From Deltaproteobacteria bacterium (GTDB taxonomy: Bacteria; Myxococcota_A; UBA9160; SZUA-336), in NCBI GenBank assembly GCA_029261925.1, contig JAJDAJ010000077.1, positions 19,988 through 83,987 of the forward strand: DNA of 64,000 nt. Reading direction: 5' to 3'. The position numbers and the translations under genes are program-made. The notes under the pieces were generated by a model, which worked only from the letters and a program-made list of their open reading frames with translations, was not told where the DNA came from and did no database searches. Each line of letters opens with the position of its first letter. Position 1 is the stretch's first letter. Shown one piece after another: positions 25,408 through 34,300 of the stretch.

Positions 25408-26688
25408 TCAGGCGGCCGCGGCCGCCTCCAGGTCCGCGGGCAAGCTGCGCGCGGCGAGCAGCGCGTGCACGATGCCCCAGCCGCCGAGCAGGGCGGTCGC
25501 CAGCAGGGACCAGCGAATCGCCGCCTCCCCGAGCCGGGCCGCCAGCAGGTCATTGAGCACGCCCACCGCGAGCGGGCCCACGCCCAGACCGATCAGGCTG
25601 ATGCTCAGCAGGATCAGCGCCGACGCCTGGGCGCGCATGCGCAGCGGTGCCAGGCTCTGCGTGAGCGAGTAGCAGGTCCCCACGAAGAAGAGCAGCCCCA
25701 CGATCGCCACGGCGTACGCCACCAGCCCCGGGGCGACGTCGGGCCAGAGCAGGAAGAAGGCCATCAGCGGCACGGCCACGGCCCCGCCCAGGCCGGGCAC
25801 CCAGATGCGCCAGCGCGGGTCGCGCCGGCCCAGCCGGTCGGAGAGCCAGCCGCCCAGGAAGGTGCCGGCCGCGCCGCCCACGCCCTGGACCAGACCCATC
25901 CAGAACCCGGCCTCGCCCAGTCCCATCCCGTGCAGGCGGATCAGGAAGGTCGGCCCCCAGACGCTCAGGCCGTAGTTCGCGAACGAGAACAGCGACGCCA
26001 CCATGCAGATGTGCCGGAACGAGCGCTGCGCCAGCATGTGCCCGGCGACCTCGCGCAGCGGCGGCAGGGCGTCGGGCGCGGCCCGGCCCTCCGAGAGGCC
26101 GCGCGCGGGCTCGCGCACCGTGACGCGCACCAGCAGCGCCACCGCCAGGCCCGGCAGACCGACGATCATGAACGCCGCGCGCCAGCCCACGCTCTGGCCG
26201 AGCCAGCCGCCGAGCCAGAGCCCCAGCATGATCCCCACGTTGGCGCCCATGTTGTAGATCGACAGCGCGGTCGCGCGGCGCGCAGGCGGGAAGTAGTCCG
26301 AGATCAGGGAGTGCGCCGACGGGCTGGCCGCCGCCTCGCCCACGCCCACGCCGATGCGCGCGGCGGCCAGGAAGGCGTAGGACCGCGCGAGGCCGGAGAC
26401 GGCCGTCATCAGACTCCACACGGCCACGCCGGCCGCGATCACGCTGCGGCGCACGCTGGCGTCGGCCAGGCGCGCGATCGGGACGCCCGCGAACGCGTAG
26501 AAGAGCGCGAAGGCCGGGCCGGTCAGGAAGCCCATGGCCGTGTCCGAGACGCCCAGGTCGCGCTTGATCGGCTCCAGCAGGATCGCCAGGATCTGGCGGT
26601 CCACGAAGTTGAAGACGTACACGACCACCAGCACGCCCAGCACGTAGTGCGCGTAGGCGCGGCTCGGTGCACCGCCGGGGGCACTCAT
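25408..26688 (-). CDS. MFS transporter, spinster-like
   Basis: A 426-residue MFS carrier, paralogue of the one at 6347-7666. It shares the opening VYVFNFVDRQILAILLEPIK, the loop GVPIARLADASVRR and the GEAAASPSAHSLISDYFPP motif. Twelve membrane segments can be traced. It lies 18 bases after the luciferase-like monooxygenase gene and so belongs to the crotonase / monooxygenase / MFS operon. Likely imports the carboxylic acid or lipid processed by the neighbours, although export is equally possible. Confidence 0.86.
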   Translation of the reverse strand: MSAPGGAPSRAYAHYVLGVLVVVYVFNFVDRQILAILLEPIKRDLGVSDTAMGFLTGPAFALFYAFAGVPIARLADASVRRSVIAAGVAVWSLMTAVSGLARSYAFLAAARIGVGVGEAAASPSAHSLISDYFPPARRATALSIYNMGANVGIMLGLWLGGWLGQSVGWRAAFMIVGLPGLAVALLVRVTVREPARGLSEGRAAPDALPPLREVAGHMLAQRSFRHICMVASLFSFANYGLSVWGPTFLIRLHGMGLGEAGFWMGLVQGVGGAAGTFLGGWLSDRLGRRDPRWRIWVPGLGGAVAVPLMAFFLLWPDVAPGLVAYAVAIVGLLFFVGTCYSLTQSLAPLRMRAQASALILLSISLIGLGVGPLAVGVLNDLLAARLGEAAIRWSLLATALLGGWGIVHALLAARSLPADLEAAAAA

Positions 26689-26706
26689 CCGGTCAGCGGG
26701 GCGGGC

Positions 26707-27852
26707 CTATGCGCCGCTGCGGAACTTCGGCAGCACGTGCTCCCCGATCAGCCGGATCGACTCCAGCGTCAGGTCGTGGTCCGCCTGTGTGCGGTGGAAG
26801 CCGATCACGGGCACGTGCACGAGCTGGTCGAGACCGATCTCCTCGAAGCGCTTCATGGTGCGGAGCACCTGCTCGGGCTCGCCGATGCACAGCCCGTTCT
26901 CGAGGCAGAACTCCGGCGTGATGTCGCCGAGCGCCATCGGGCTGGCCACGGTGGGGTCTTCCTTCTTGCGCTCGTTGATGATCTCGCGCAGCCGGCTCTG
27001 CGGGATCGGCTGGGGCTCGTCGGCCAGGCGCTGCGCGTTGGCCGGGATCGTGTCGAAGTACACCCCGAAGTGCGCCGACACGTCGGGCCCGTGCTCGGCG
27101 TAGAACTCGCGGCCGACCGCGCCGTCGGGCGTGCACAGCGCCGGGCAGATGGTCATGATCTTGTCGTTGACGAACGCGCCGACGGGCTCGGCGTTCTTGA
27201 TGGTCTTCTTGTAGATCTTGACCAGCGGCTCGAGCGCGGACGGATTGCCGAAGCTGAACATGGCCACGCCCAGGCCGAGCTGTGCCGCGCGCTCCACCGT
27301 GGGCGGATTGGTCGCGGTCACCCAGAGCGGCGGGTGCGGCTTCTGGACGGGCTTGGGCAGGATCGTGCGCTCGGGAACCGAGAAGAACTTGCCGTCCCAG
27401 GAGAAGAGGTCCTGCGTCCACATCTTCGGGATGGCGCGGATCGACTCCTCCCACATCTCGCGCGTCTGGTCGTTGCGCAGGCCGAAGGTCGCGACCTCGG
27501 TCGAGCCGCTGCCGCGCCCGGTGCCGAGCTCGATGCGGCCGCCGGTCAGGATGTCGATCGTGGCGATCTGCTCCGCCACGCGCACCGGGTGATTGATCGG
27601 CGGGCAGAGGTTGAAGATCCCCGTGATCAGCCGGATGCGCTCGGTCCGCATGCCGACCGCCAGGCACATCAGGTGCGAGGAGGAGCTGTGCGAGTACTCC
27701 TCGAGGCAGTGGTGCTCCGGCGCCCAGAAGGTGTCGAAGCCGGCCCGGTCCGCGGCCACGCCGATCTCGACGTCCCAGCGGATGCGCCGCGGCTCCGTCT
27801 CCTCGCGGGGCTTGGGCCCGGCCTGCGCGCCCTGAAAGACTCCGATCTCCAT
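26707..27852 (-). CDS. LLM-class (luciferase-like) flavin-dependent monooxygenase
   Basis: A 381-residue bacterial-luciferase-fold oxidoreductase. Typical parts are DTFWAPEHHCLEEYS, the strand LITGIFNLCPPINHPVRVAE, TGGRIELGTGRGSGSTE and PKPVQKPHPPLWVTATNP. These enzymes use reduced FMN (or F420 in some groups) to oxygenate or oxidise a substrate. A flavin reductase partner is not seen nearby. It follows the crotonase gene by 31 bases and precedes the MFS gene by 18, one operon. Substrate unknown. Confidence 0.87.
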   Translation of the reverse strand: MEIGVFQGAQAGPKPREETEPRRIRWDVEIGVAADRAGFDTFWAPEHHCLEEYSHSSSSHLMCLAVGMRTERIRLITGIFNLCPPINHPVRVAEQIATIDILTGGRIELGTGRGSGSTEVATFGLRNDQTREMWEESIRAIPKMWTQDLFSWDGKFFSVPERTILPKPVQKPHPPLWVTATNPPTVERAAQLGLGVAMFSFGNPSALEPLVKIYKKTIKNAEPVGAFVNDKIMTICPALCTPDGAVGREFYAEHGPDVSAHFGVYFDTIPANAQRLADEPQPIPQSRLREIINERKKEDPTVASPMALGDITPEFCLENGLCIGEPEQVLRTMKRFEEIGLDQLVHVPVIGFHRTQADHDLTLESIRLIGEHVLPKFRSGA

Positions 27853-27883
27853 CTCTGCTCCTTGCTGTTGCAGGGTGCGCCGC

Positions 27884-28675
27884 TCAGCGGCTCCCCTTCC
27901 GGTCGCTGCCCTGCCCCGTCATGCTCGCGAAGCTGCTCGCCTGATGATAGATGGCGTGGTAGCCGGCGCCGCCCAGGGCGGCCTCGCGCGCGCCCGCACT
28001 CTCGGCCCAGGCGTTGGCAGCCTGCTTGCTCACCGCCAGCAGGCGCGGGTCCACCTCGGCGATGTGCGCCGCCGTGGCGTCCACGGCGGCCTCGAGCTCG
28101 TCGTCCGGCAGGACGTGGTTGGCCATGCCCAGGGCGACCGCCTCGTCGCCGTCGACCAGGCGGCCGGTGAACAGCAGCTCCTTGGTCCGCGCCAGCCCGA
28201 TGCGCAGCGGCCAGAAGGCCAGCGTGGGCGGCAGCGCGAACTCGCGCGCCTCGGGCATCCCGAAGCGCGCGCTCTGGCCGCAGTACACCAGATCGCAGCA
28301 GGCGACCAGCTCGTTCGCGGTCCCGATGCAGTGCCCGTGCACCTGCGCGATCAGCGGCTTGGGAGCCGACCAGAGCGCGAGCCAGCGGTCGACGCGGGCG
28401 CGGTTGTGGACCATGTCGCCCGGGGCGTCGTCGATCGCGGCGCGCTGCGCGCCCTCGGGCGCCGGCCGCGTGGGCTTCAGGTCGGCGCCCGCGCAGAAGG
28501 ACTTGCCGGCGCCGGCGAGGACGATCACGCGCGTGTCGTCGTCGTGCACCGCGGCGTCGATGCACCCGAACAGGTCCGCCTCCAGCTGCGCGTCCATGGC
28601 GTTGCGCTTCTCGGGGCGGTTCAGGGTGATGCGGCGCACCCTGCCCTGCTGCCTCTCGCTGATGAACTCCGGCAC
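27884..28675 (-). CDS. enoyl-CoA hydratase/isomerase (crotonase) family protein
   Basis: A 263-residue crotonase. The oxyanion hole segment is SFCAGADLK (about 59-67) and the second is VHGHCIGTANEL. Both catalytic glutamates of true hydratases appear to be kept: Glu122 in TANEL and Glu142 in GMPEARE. It would hydrate or isomerise an enoyl-CoA. The start is GTG at 28675, ten bases after a TATAGT hexamer, so the transcript is almost leaderless. It heads an operon with a luciferase-like monooxygenase and an MFS carrier and is divergent from a Rieske oxygenase. Confidence 0.86.
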   Translation of the reverse strand: MPEFISERQQGRVRRITLNRPEKRNAMDAQLEADLFGCIDAAVHDDDTRVIVLAGAGKSFCAGADLKPTRPAPEGAQRAAIDDAPGDMVHNRARVDRWLALWSAPKPLIAQVHGHCIGTANELVACCDLVYCGQSARFGMPEAREFALPPTLAFWPLRIGLARTKELLFTGRLVDGDEAVALGMANHVLPDDELEAAVDATAAHIAEVDPRLLAVSKQAANAWAESAGAREAALGGAGYHAIYHQASSFASMTGQGSDRKGSR

Positions 28676-28684
28676 TGACGGGGG

Positions 28685-28692
28685 ACTATACT
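28685..28692. promoter_or_regulatory. overlapping divergent -10 elements
   Basis: ACTATACT contains TATACT on the plus strand (28687-28692) and TATAGT on the minus strand (28685-28690). The divergent Rieske (start 28731) and crotonase (start 28675) genes would thus use nearly the same base pairs as -10 elements. No consensus -35 is visible for the minus direction. Confidence 0.45.
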
Positions 28693-28730
28693 GGCCCGCC
28701 GATCTTCCCGGGTAGCGGGCGGGAGCCTGG

Positions 28731-30065
28731 ATGCGTGTCGAGTCAGGGACGGCTGCGCCTGACCGGGCCGGTGTGACCGGAGCTGGCCACGTGCCGTCGA
28801 TCGAGCCGGCGCGCGTCGCACGCGGCGGCCGCGTCCCCGCGGATCGCTACCGGGCCGACGCGTTCCGCGAGCTCGAGGCGCAGCGCCTGTGGCCGCGCGT
28901 CTGGCAGCTGGTCGGTCGCGAGGCGCAGGTCGCCGAGCCCGGCGACTGGCTGACCCACGACGTCGGGCCTTTGTCGATGCTCGTCGTGCGCCAGCGCTCG
29001 GGAGAGCTGCGCGCGTTCCACAACGCCTGCCCGCACCGCGGCAACCGGCTCGCGGACGGCTGCGGCAGCACGCGGCAGATCGTCTGCGGCTTCCACCGCT
29101 GGGCCTTCGATCTCGACGGCCGCCTGCTCTCGGCCCCCGAGCGCGAGGACTTCCCGCCGTTCGAGGACGCGGCGCTGGGGCTGGTCCCCGTCGCGGTCGA
29201 CACCTGGGGCGGGTTCGTCTTCGCCTGTGCGGATCGCGAGGCGCCGCCGCTCCGGAGCTGGCTCGCGGGCATCGACGCCGAGCTCGCCCCGTACCGCTTC
29301 GAGGACATGGCCTGCTTCCTGCGCCGGCGCCTGCACCTGCCCGCGAACTGGAAGACCTGCCTGGACGCCTTCCAGGAGGTCTACCACGTGCGCGGCGTGC
29401 ACCCGCAGCTGCTGCCGGGACTGAAGACCGCCGACTCGACGTTTGCCTTCTGGGGGCCGCACAGCCTGATGGTCAACCCGAACGGCGACCCGGCGCTGCG
29501 CGGTCGCGGCGGCCCGGAGGATCCCGAGGTGCTGGCCGGCCACGCGCGCGCGCGGGCCCGCGCGGGGGGACTCGACGTCTCGCAGCTCGACGAGCGACGC
29601 GTCACCGCGAACTACCAGTACCACCTCTTCCCGAACGTGAGCTTCAACACGCACGCGACGGGCTGCCAGCTCTTCCGCTTCCTGCCCCACCCGACGCAGA
29701 CGCAAGCCTGTGTCCTCGAGGTCTGGTTCATGGAGCGGCACGGGACCGACGCGCCGCCCCCCGGAGAGGCCGGCACGCTCGAGATCGACCTGCAGGGCAC
29801 CCGCTTCAGCGCGAGCCTGGCGGACGTCGTGCCACCCCCGGGCGCGCGCAGCTTCGGCCAGGATCTCGTGGAGACGTACGCGCTCGCCCTCGATCAGGAC
29901 TTCGCGCGCATCCCGGAGATCCAGCGCGGTCTGCGCTCGCCCGCCGTGCACGAGCTGCTGCTCTCGTCGCAGGAGCAGCGGATCCTGCACTGGAACCTGG
30001 TGCTCGACGGACTGCTCGCGGGTCTCGACCTGGATCCGGCCCTGCGCGCGCGCTGCGCCGACTGA
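28731..30065 (+). CDS. Rieske non-heme iron oxygenase, alpha subunit
   Basis: A 444-residue aromatic-ring-hydroxylating-type oxygenase, not closely similar to the one at 14212-15381. Rieske ligands are Cys100, His102 (ACPHRGN) and Cys119, His122 (VCGFHRWAF). The iron site is WKTCLDAFQEVYHVRGVH, with His218 and His223 and an acidic partner later in the chain. The N-terminal 20 residues are low in complexity, so the start could be later, but the ATG at 28731 is the first in frame after the promoter. Reductase partners are absent. Its terminator stem is shared with the acyl-CoA dehydrogenase gene. Confidence 0.88.
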   Translation: MRVESGTAAPDRAGVTGAGHVPSIEPARVARGGRVPADRYRADAFRELEAQRLWPRVWQLVGREAQVAEPGDWLTHDVGPLSMLVVRQRSGELRAFHNACPHRGNRLADGCGSTRQIVCGFHRWAFDLDGRLLSAPEREDFPPFEDAALGLVPVAVDTWGGFVFACADREAPPLRSWLAGIDAELAPYRFEDMACFLRRRLHLPANWKTCLDAFQEVYHVRGVHPQLLPGLKTADSTFAFWGPHSLMVNPNGDPALRGRGGPEDPEVLAGHARARARAGGLDVSQLDERRVTANYQYHLFPNVSFNTHATGCQLFRFLPHPTQTQACVLEVWFMERHGTDAPPPGEAGTLEIDLQGTRFSASLADVVPPPGARSFGQDLVETYALALDQDFARIPEIQRGLRSPAVHELLLSSQEQRILHWNLVLDGLLAGLDLDPALRARCAD

Positions 30066-30084
30066 GCTCCCTCAGCTCCGGCGC
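30055..30084. terminator. shared terminator stem holding both stop codons
   Basis: GCGCCG-A-CTGAG pairs with CTCAG-CTC-CGGCGC around a CTCC loop (stem of 5 plus 6 pairs with a small asymmetric bulge). The stop codons of the Rieske gene (30063-30065) and of the acyl-CoA dehydrogenase gene (30072-30074, minus) lie on opposite arms. Confidence 0.5.
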
Positions 30085-31292
30085 CGCAGGTCGCGCGGCA
30101 TGCCCAGCACCCGCTCGCCGATGATGTTGCGCTGGATGTTCGACGAGCCAGCGGCGATCGCGCCCGCGTGCGACATCAGGTACTGCAGCGTCCAGGCGCC
30201 GGGCCGGCGCGGGTCGCGCGGCAGGCGCCGGCCGAGTCCCTCGACCGGGGGCTGCAGGAGCGCCTCGTCGGCGGCCAGCAGGTCGTACCCGAGCTCCGCC
30301 AGGCGCTTGGACAGCTCGGTGCCGTAGAGCTTGCTCATCAGCGTCACGGCCTGCGCGCTCTCGGGCGCTCCGCGCGCCACGGCGGTGAGCTGGCGGTTCG
30401 CGGACCAGCGCTGTGCGGCCACGTAGCCCTCGAGCTCTGCCAGGCGCTGGCGAATCTGCGCGCTCTCGATCGCGGGCCGCCCTTCGATGCGCGTGCGCCG
30501 GGCCAGCTCCACCAGGTCGTCGAGCACGTTCTGGAGCTGGCGCGGATCTCCGAGCATGTTGCGCTCGTACTTGAGCGTGGTCCGGGAAACCTGCCAGCCC
30601 TCGCCGCGCTCGCCGACCTGGTAGCGCACGGGCGTGCGCGCCCCGTCGAGGAAGACCTCGTTGAAGTCCGCGTCACCGGTCAGCTGCCGCAGTGGACGGA
30701 CCTCGATCCCGGGCTGGCGCATCGGCACCAGCAGGTAGGTGATTCCGCCGTGGCGCGGCTCGTCGGGCTCGGTGCGGAACAGGCCGAACATCCAGTCGGC
30801 GACGTGCGCGCTCGAGGTCCAGATCTTGTGACCCGTGATCACCCACTCGTCGCCGTCGAGCTCGGCGCGGCTGCTGAGCGACGCCAGGTCGCTGCCCGAG
30901 CCCGGCTCGCTGTAGCCCTGACACCAGCGAATGTCGCCGTGCAGCGTGGCGTCGATGAACTCCTCGCGCTGGGCCTCGGTGCCGCGCTCGAGAAGCGTGG
31001 GCACCAGCATCCCTGGCCCGCCGCCCGAGATCCCCATCGGCGCGCCCGCCGCGTTGAACTCGTCGCGCAGCACGTCCTCGACCACGGGATCGAAGGGCTG
31101 CTCCGCGCCGCCGTAGCGCCGGGGCACGTGGCGGTAGATGTAGGCTCGCTCGACCGCCAGGCGCCGGAAGCGCGCCTCGTGCTCCGGAGTGGGCACGCCC
31201 TGGCCGCCGCGGGCCGCCGTCCAGTGCTCCGCGAGGAAGGCACGCACCTCCAGCCGGAATCGCTCGTGCTGCTCGCCATGGGTCAGGTCCAT
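30072..31292 (-). CDS. acyl-CoA dehydrogenase family protein
   Basis: A 406-residue acyl-CoA dehydrogenase. FAD and substrate signatures are present: CQGYSEPGSGSDLASL (about 130-145) and WVITGHKIWTSSAHVADWM. In the C-terminal region GAIAAGSSNIQRNIIGERVLG, the position of the catalytic Glu of medium-chain enzymes (YEGT) is Ala, so the base must lie elsewhere or the protein is the non-catalytic half of a heteromer, as in some steroid-degrading FadE pairs. The ATG at 31292 has AAGGCGG upstream; a TATTCT hexamer at 31321-31326 is a probable -10. Divergent from an acyl-CoA ligase gene. Confidence 0.87.
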   Translation of the reverse strand: MDLTHGEQHERFRLEVRAFLAEHWTAARGGQGVPTPEHEARFRRLAVERAYIYRHVPRRYGGAEQPFDPVVEDVLRDEFNAAGAPMGISGGGPGMLVPTLLERGTEAQREEFIDATLHGDIRWCQGYSEPGSGSDLASLSSRAELDGDEWVITGHKIWTSSAHVADWMFGLFRTEPDEPRHGGITYLLVPMRQPGIEVRPLRQLTGDADFNEVFLDGARTPVRYQVGERGEGWQVSRTTLKYERNMLGDPRQLQNVLDDLVELARRTRIEGRPAIESAQIRQRLAELEGYVAAQRWSANRQLTAVARGAPESAQAVTLMSKLYGTELSKRLAELGYDLLAADEALLQPPVEGLGRRLPRDPRRPGAWTLQYLMSHAGAIAAGSSNIQRNIIGERVLGMPRDLRRRS

Positions 31293-31333
31293 CGATCCGC
31301 CTTCGTGCCGCGTTGATGGCAGAATACCGCGCC

Positions 31334-32800
31334 ATGAGCGCAATCTCCTACGGACGGCGCGTCACGGAGCTGGCCGCCGAGCAGCCCGACGCCCCGGCCT
31401 TCGTCTTCGAGGACCAGGTGCTGACCCGCGGCGAGCTGGAGCGCGACGCCAACCGGCGGGCGCGCGAGTTCGAGCGACGCGGGGTCGGGCCCGGCGCCCT
31501 GGTGACCCTGAACCTGCCCAATGGCCTGGACTGGCTGAAGAGCTGCCTGGCGACCTGGAAGCTGGGTGCGGTGCCCAACCCGCTCTCGTCGCGCCTGCCG
31601 GCGCGCGAGCGCGACGCGATCATCGACCGGGCGGACCCCGCGCTGATCGTGGGCCTCGACGCCGACGAGGCGCGCGGCCGGCCGTACCTGCCGGCCGGCT
31701 TCGAGCCGGACGCCTCGCTCTCCGCCGACCCGCTGCCCGACGTGACGCCCCCGCACGAGCGCGCGCTGGCCTCGGGCGGCAGCACGGGGCTGCCCAAGCT
31801 GATCCTGCCGCGGAACCCGGGCGCCTACGACCCCGAGGCACCCTCGCACCTGTTCAAGGCGCGCCGGGCCGTGGTCGTGCCCGGCCCGCTGTACCACGCC
31901 GTGCCGTTCAGCGCCTCGTGGCAGGGCCTGTTCGGCGGCGCCAAGGTCGTGCTCATGCGGCGCTTCGACGCCTCGGAGTGCCTGGCGCTGATCGAGAAGC
32001 ACCGCGCCGACCGCATCCACTTCGTGCCGACCATGATGCAGCGCATCTGGAAGCTGCCCGAGGCCGAGCGGAAGGGCCGCGACCTCTCGTCGCTCGAGTT
32101 CGTGATGACCGGGGGCGCGCCGTGCGCGGCCTGGCTGATGCAGGCCTGGATCGAGTGGCTCGGGCCCGACCTGATGCACGAGGCCTTCGGACCCAGCGAG
32201 CGCATCGGCGGCACGTTCATCACCGGCCGCGAGTGGCTCGAGCATCCGGGCTCGGTGGGGCGGCCCCTGGGCGACGGCACGCTGCGCATCCTCGATCCCG
32301 AGACCCTCGAGGAGCTGCCGCCCGGGGAGATGGGCGAGATCTTCTCGCTGCCGGCCAGCGGACCGGGATCGACCTACCGCTACGTGGGCGCCACGGCCCG
32401 GCGCACCGAGGACGGCTGGGAGTCGGTCGGCGACATGGGCTACCTCGACGAGGGCGGCTACCTGTACCTGGGCGACCGGCGCAGCGACATGATCCTGTCG
32501 GGGGGCCGCAACATCTACCCGGCCGAGGTCGAGCACGCGCTCGACGAGCACGCGGCCGTGCGCTCGAGCTGCGTGATCGGCCTGCCCGACGACGACATGG
32601 GCAGCCGCGTGCACGCGCTGGTCGAGCTGGCACACGACGTGGACGACGAGCAGCTGCGCGCGCACGTCGCCGAGCGCCTGGTCGGCTACAAGGTGCCGTC
32701 GAGCTTCGAGCGCGTGAGCGAGCCGCTGCGCAACGACGCCGGCAAGATGCGCCGCAGCGCCCTGCGGGCCGAGCGACTGGAGCGCGCGGGCGGGAGCTGA
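31334..32800 (+). CDS. AMP-dependent acyl-CoA synthetase, bile-acid/aromatic acid type
   Basis: A 488-residue adenylate-forming ligase. The phosphate motif is ASGGSTGLPKLIL, a slightly divergent form in which Gly-Gly replaces the usual Ser-Gly-Thr. Later motifs are MHEAFGPSERIG, WESVGDMGYLDEGGYLYLGDRRSDMILSGGRNIYP (in parts) and the Lys region LRNDAGKMRR. The overall pattern is like bile acid-CoA ligase or 4-chlorobenzoate ligase types. The ATG at 31334 is eight bases after a TG-G-CAGAAT extended -10 and lacks a ribosome site, so the mRNA is near-leaderless. Probably activates a cyclic carboxylic acid. Confidence 0.88.
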   Translation: MSAISYGRRVTELAAEQPDAPAFVFEDQVLTRGELERDANRRAREFERRGVGPGALVTLNLPNGLDWLKSCLATWKLGAVPNPLSSRLPARERDAIIDRADPALIVGLDADEARGRPYLPAGFEPDASLSADPLPDVTPPHERALASGGSTGLPKLILPRNPGAYDPEAPSHLFKARRAVVVPGPLYHAVPFSASWQGLFGGAKVVLMRRFDASECLALIEKHRADRIHFVPTMMQRIWKLPEAERKGRDLSSLEFVMTGGAPCAAWLMQAWIEWLGPDLMHEAFGPSERIGGTFITGREWLEHPGSVGRPLGDGTLRILDPETLEELPPGEMGEIFSLPASGPGSTYRYVGATARRTEDGWESVGDMGYLDEGGYLYLGDRRSDMILSGGRNIYPAEVEHALDEHAAVRSSCVIGLPDDDMGSRVHALVELAHDVDDEQLRAHVAERLVGYKVPSSFERVSEPLRNDAGKMRRSALRAERLERAGGS

Positions 32801-32818
32801 GTCCGGCGAGCCCGCGCG

Positions 32819-33982
32819 CTAGGCCGCGATCGGGTCGCCCATGCGCGCGAACACGTCGCCCGCGGTGCCGCCGAAGAAGCGCTCGCGCAGCTTCGCGTCG
32901 GCGGGCAACAGGGCGTCGTAGTACGCCAGCGGCGTGGTGCTGCCCTCGAAGTGGTTGTAGTCCGAGGAGAACATCAGCAGCTCGCTGCCGACCTGCTCCA
33001 TGACCGGAAGCAGCTTCTCGCTGGCGCGCGGCAGCGGCGTGGCGCGCACGTTGCGCTCCAGGTACTCGCTGGGCCGCAGCGGATGGCGCCACGGGCCCAT
33101 GAAGATGCGCGACTGCACGGAGTCCTTCTCGTCGAGGCTGTCGCGGAAGAACGGCAGCCAGCCGATTCCCACCTCGGCGAGCATGAGGGTGAGCGTCGGG
33201 AAGCGCTCGAACACGCCGCCGTAGATCATGGCGCTGATCAGGATCTGCGCCGACTGGTGGTGCTGCGAGTTGCCGATCATCAGCATGGTCGTGTGATCCT
33301 GCCCGGTGTTGGCCCAGCCCGGGTGGAAGTGCGCCGGGTTCAGGCCGATGTGCAGCATCGGCACCATGCCCAGGTCCACGCTCGCGGCCCACACGCGGTC
33401 CCACTCCGGGTGGCACTGCGGCAGGCCGTTCTGCGGCTCGCCCGGCAGCAGGTAGATGCGGCTGCCGCGCGCGCGCATCCGCGTGAGCTCGGCGATCGCC
33501 CAGTCCAGGTCCGTGAAGTCCATGTTCGCGACCGGGAGCAGGCGGTCGCCGTGGTCGCCGATGGTGTCGGCGAGCCAGGTATTGCTCGCGCGGTACAGGT
33601 CGCGGATCAGCGCCCGATCCTCGAGCCCGTACGTGGTCGTGAACGGCTCGGCGCAGATCACGTTCTGCACGTCGATGCCCTGCGCGTCGCAGAACGCCAC
33701 GCGCGTGGCGGCGTCGGCGCGCGCGAAGTGGTCCTTGCCGGCCAGCTCGGGCTCGACGTCGGCGGGATCGGCGCCCTCGAGCAGGGCTTTCATCGCCGGC
33801 GTGACCACCTCCGAGGCGGGCGGCCACTGCGCGGGCGGCACCCAGCGCAGGATGTCGTGCGCGATCGCCCCGAGGATCATGCGCTGGGGCTCCACCTGCG
33901 GCAGCCGGGCCGCGAGCTCGGGAAACGGCTCGAGCCAGCCCCCACCGGGCTCGAAGTGCGAGTCGACGTCGATGACGGGCAT
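32819..33982 (-). CDS. amidohydrolase-2 family protein
   Basis: A 387-residue amidohydrolase_2 protein. The first metal motif is VIDVDSHFEPG, the metal His of strand 5 is in MLHIGLNPAHF, and the catalytic Asp is in FSSDYNHFEG. The ATG at 33982 was chosen because GAGGAGG lies six bases upstream and the protein then begins directly with the barrel strand MPVIDVDSH; longer frames up to 34111 would add a low-complexity extension. It is convergent with the acyl-CoA ligase gene. Likely a hydrolase or decarboxylase of a ring-cleavage product. Confidence 0.87.
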   Translation of the reverse strand: MPVIDVDSHFEPGGGWLEPFPELAARLPQVEPQRMILGAIAHDILRWVPPAQWPPASEVVTPAMKALLEGADPADVEPELAGKDHFARADAATRVAFCDAQGIDVQNVICAEPFTTTYGLEDRALIRDLYRASNTWLADTIGDHGDRLLPVANMDFTDLDWAIAELTRMRARGSRIYLLPGEPQNGLPQCHPEWDRVWAASVDLGMVPMLHIGLNPAHFHPGWANTGQDHTTMLMIGNSQHHQSAQILISAMIYGGVFERFPTLTLMLAEVGIGWLPFFRDSLDEKDSVQSRIFMGPWRHPLRPSEYLERNVRATPLPRASEKLLPVMEQVGSELLMFSSDYNHFEGSTTPLAYYDALLPADAKLRERFFGGTAGDVFARMGDPIAA

Positions 33983-34300
33983 GGGGACCTCCTCGCCGGA
34001 GCCCGGCCGCCCATCCGGGCGCCCGGGCCGCGGGGCACGAGCCAGAAGCTCTTCTGGCCACCCCGGGCCGGTGGTGGCATCAGGGTCAGCCATCAGGCAC
34101 CCGGTCCGCAACAGGCGGCCACCGCGGGTCGCCCTGATCCCCGCGCCACCATTCCGGGCGCGGGATGGCTCCGGGCCGAGCCGGGACGGCAGCCGTTTCG
34201 AGCGCTGCTGAAACGACTCTTGCTCACCTCACGGACACCGTATGCGGGGCCCTCGCGAAACGCGGCAGCCCTGGGGTAGGGGACGGCGAAAGGGGTTCGC
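33983..34300. other. intergenic region between divergent genes
   Basis: About 318 bp separate the amidohydrolase start from the next gene. A weak promoter for the plus-strand gene may be TTGCTC (34220-34225), a 15 base spacer and TATGCG (34241-34246). AAGGGG before the ATG at 34301 is a fair ribosome site. I see no RNA gene or repeat. Confidence 0.35.
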
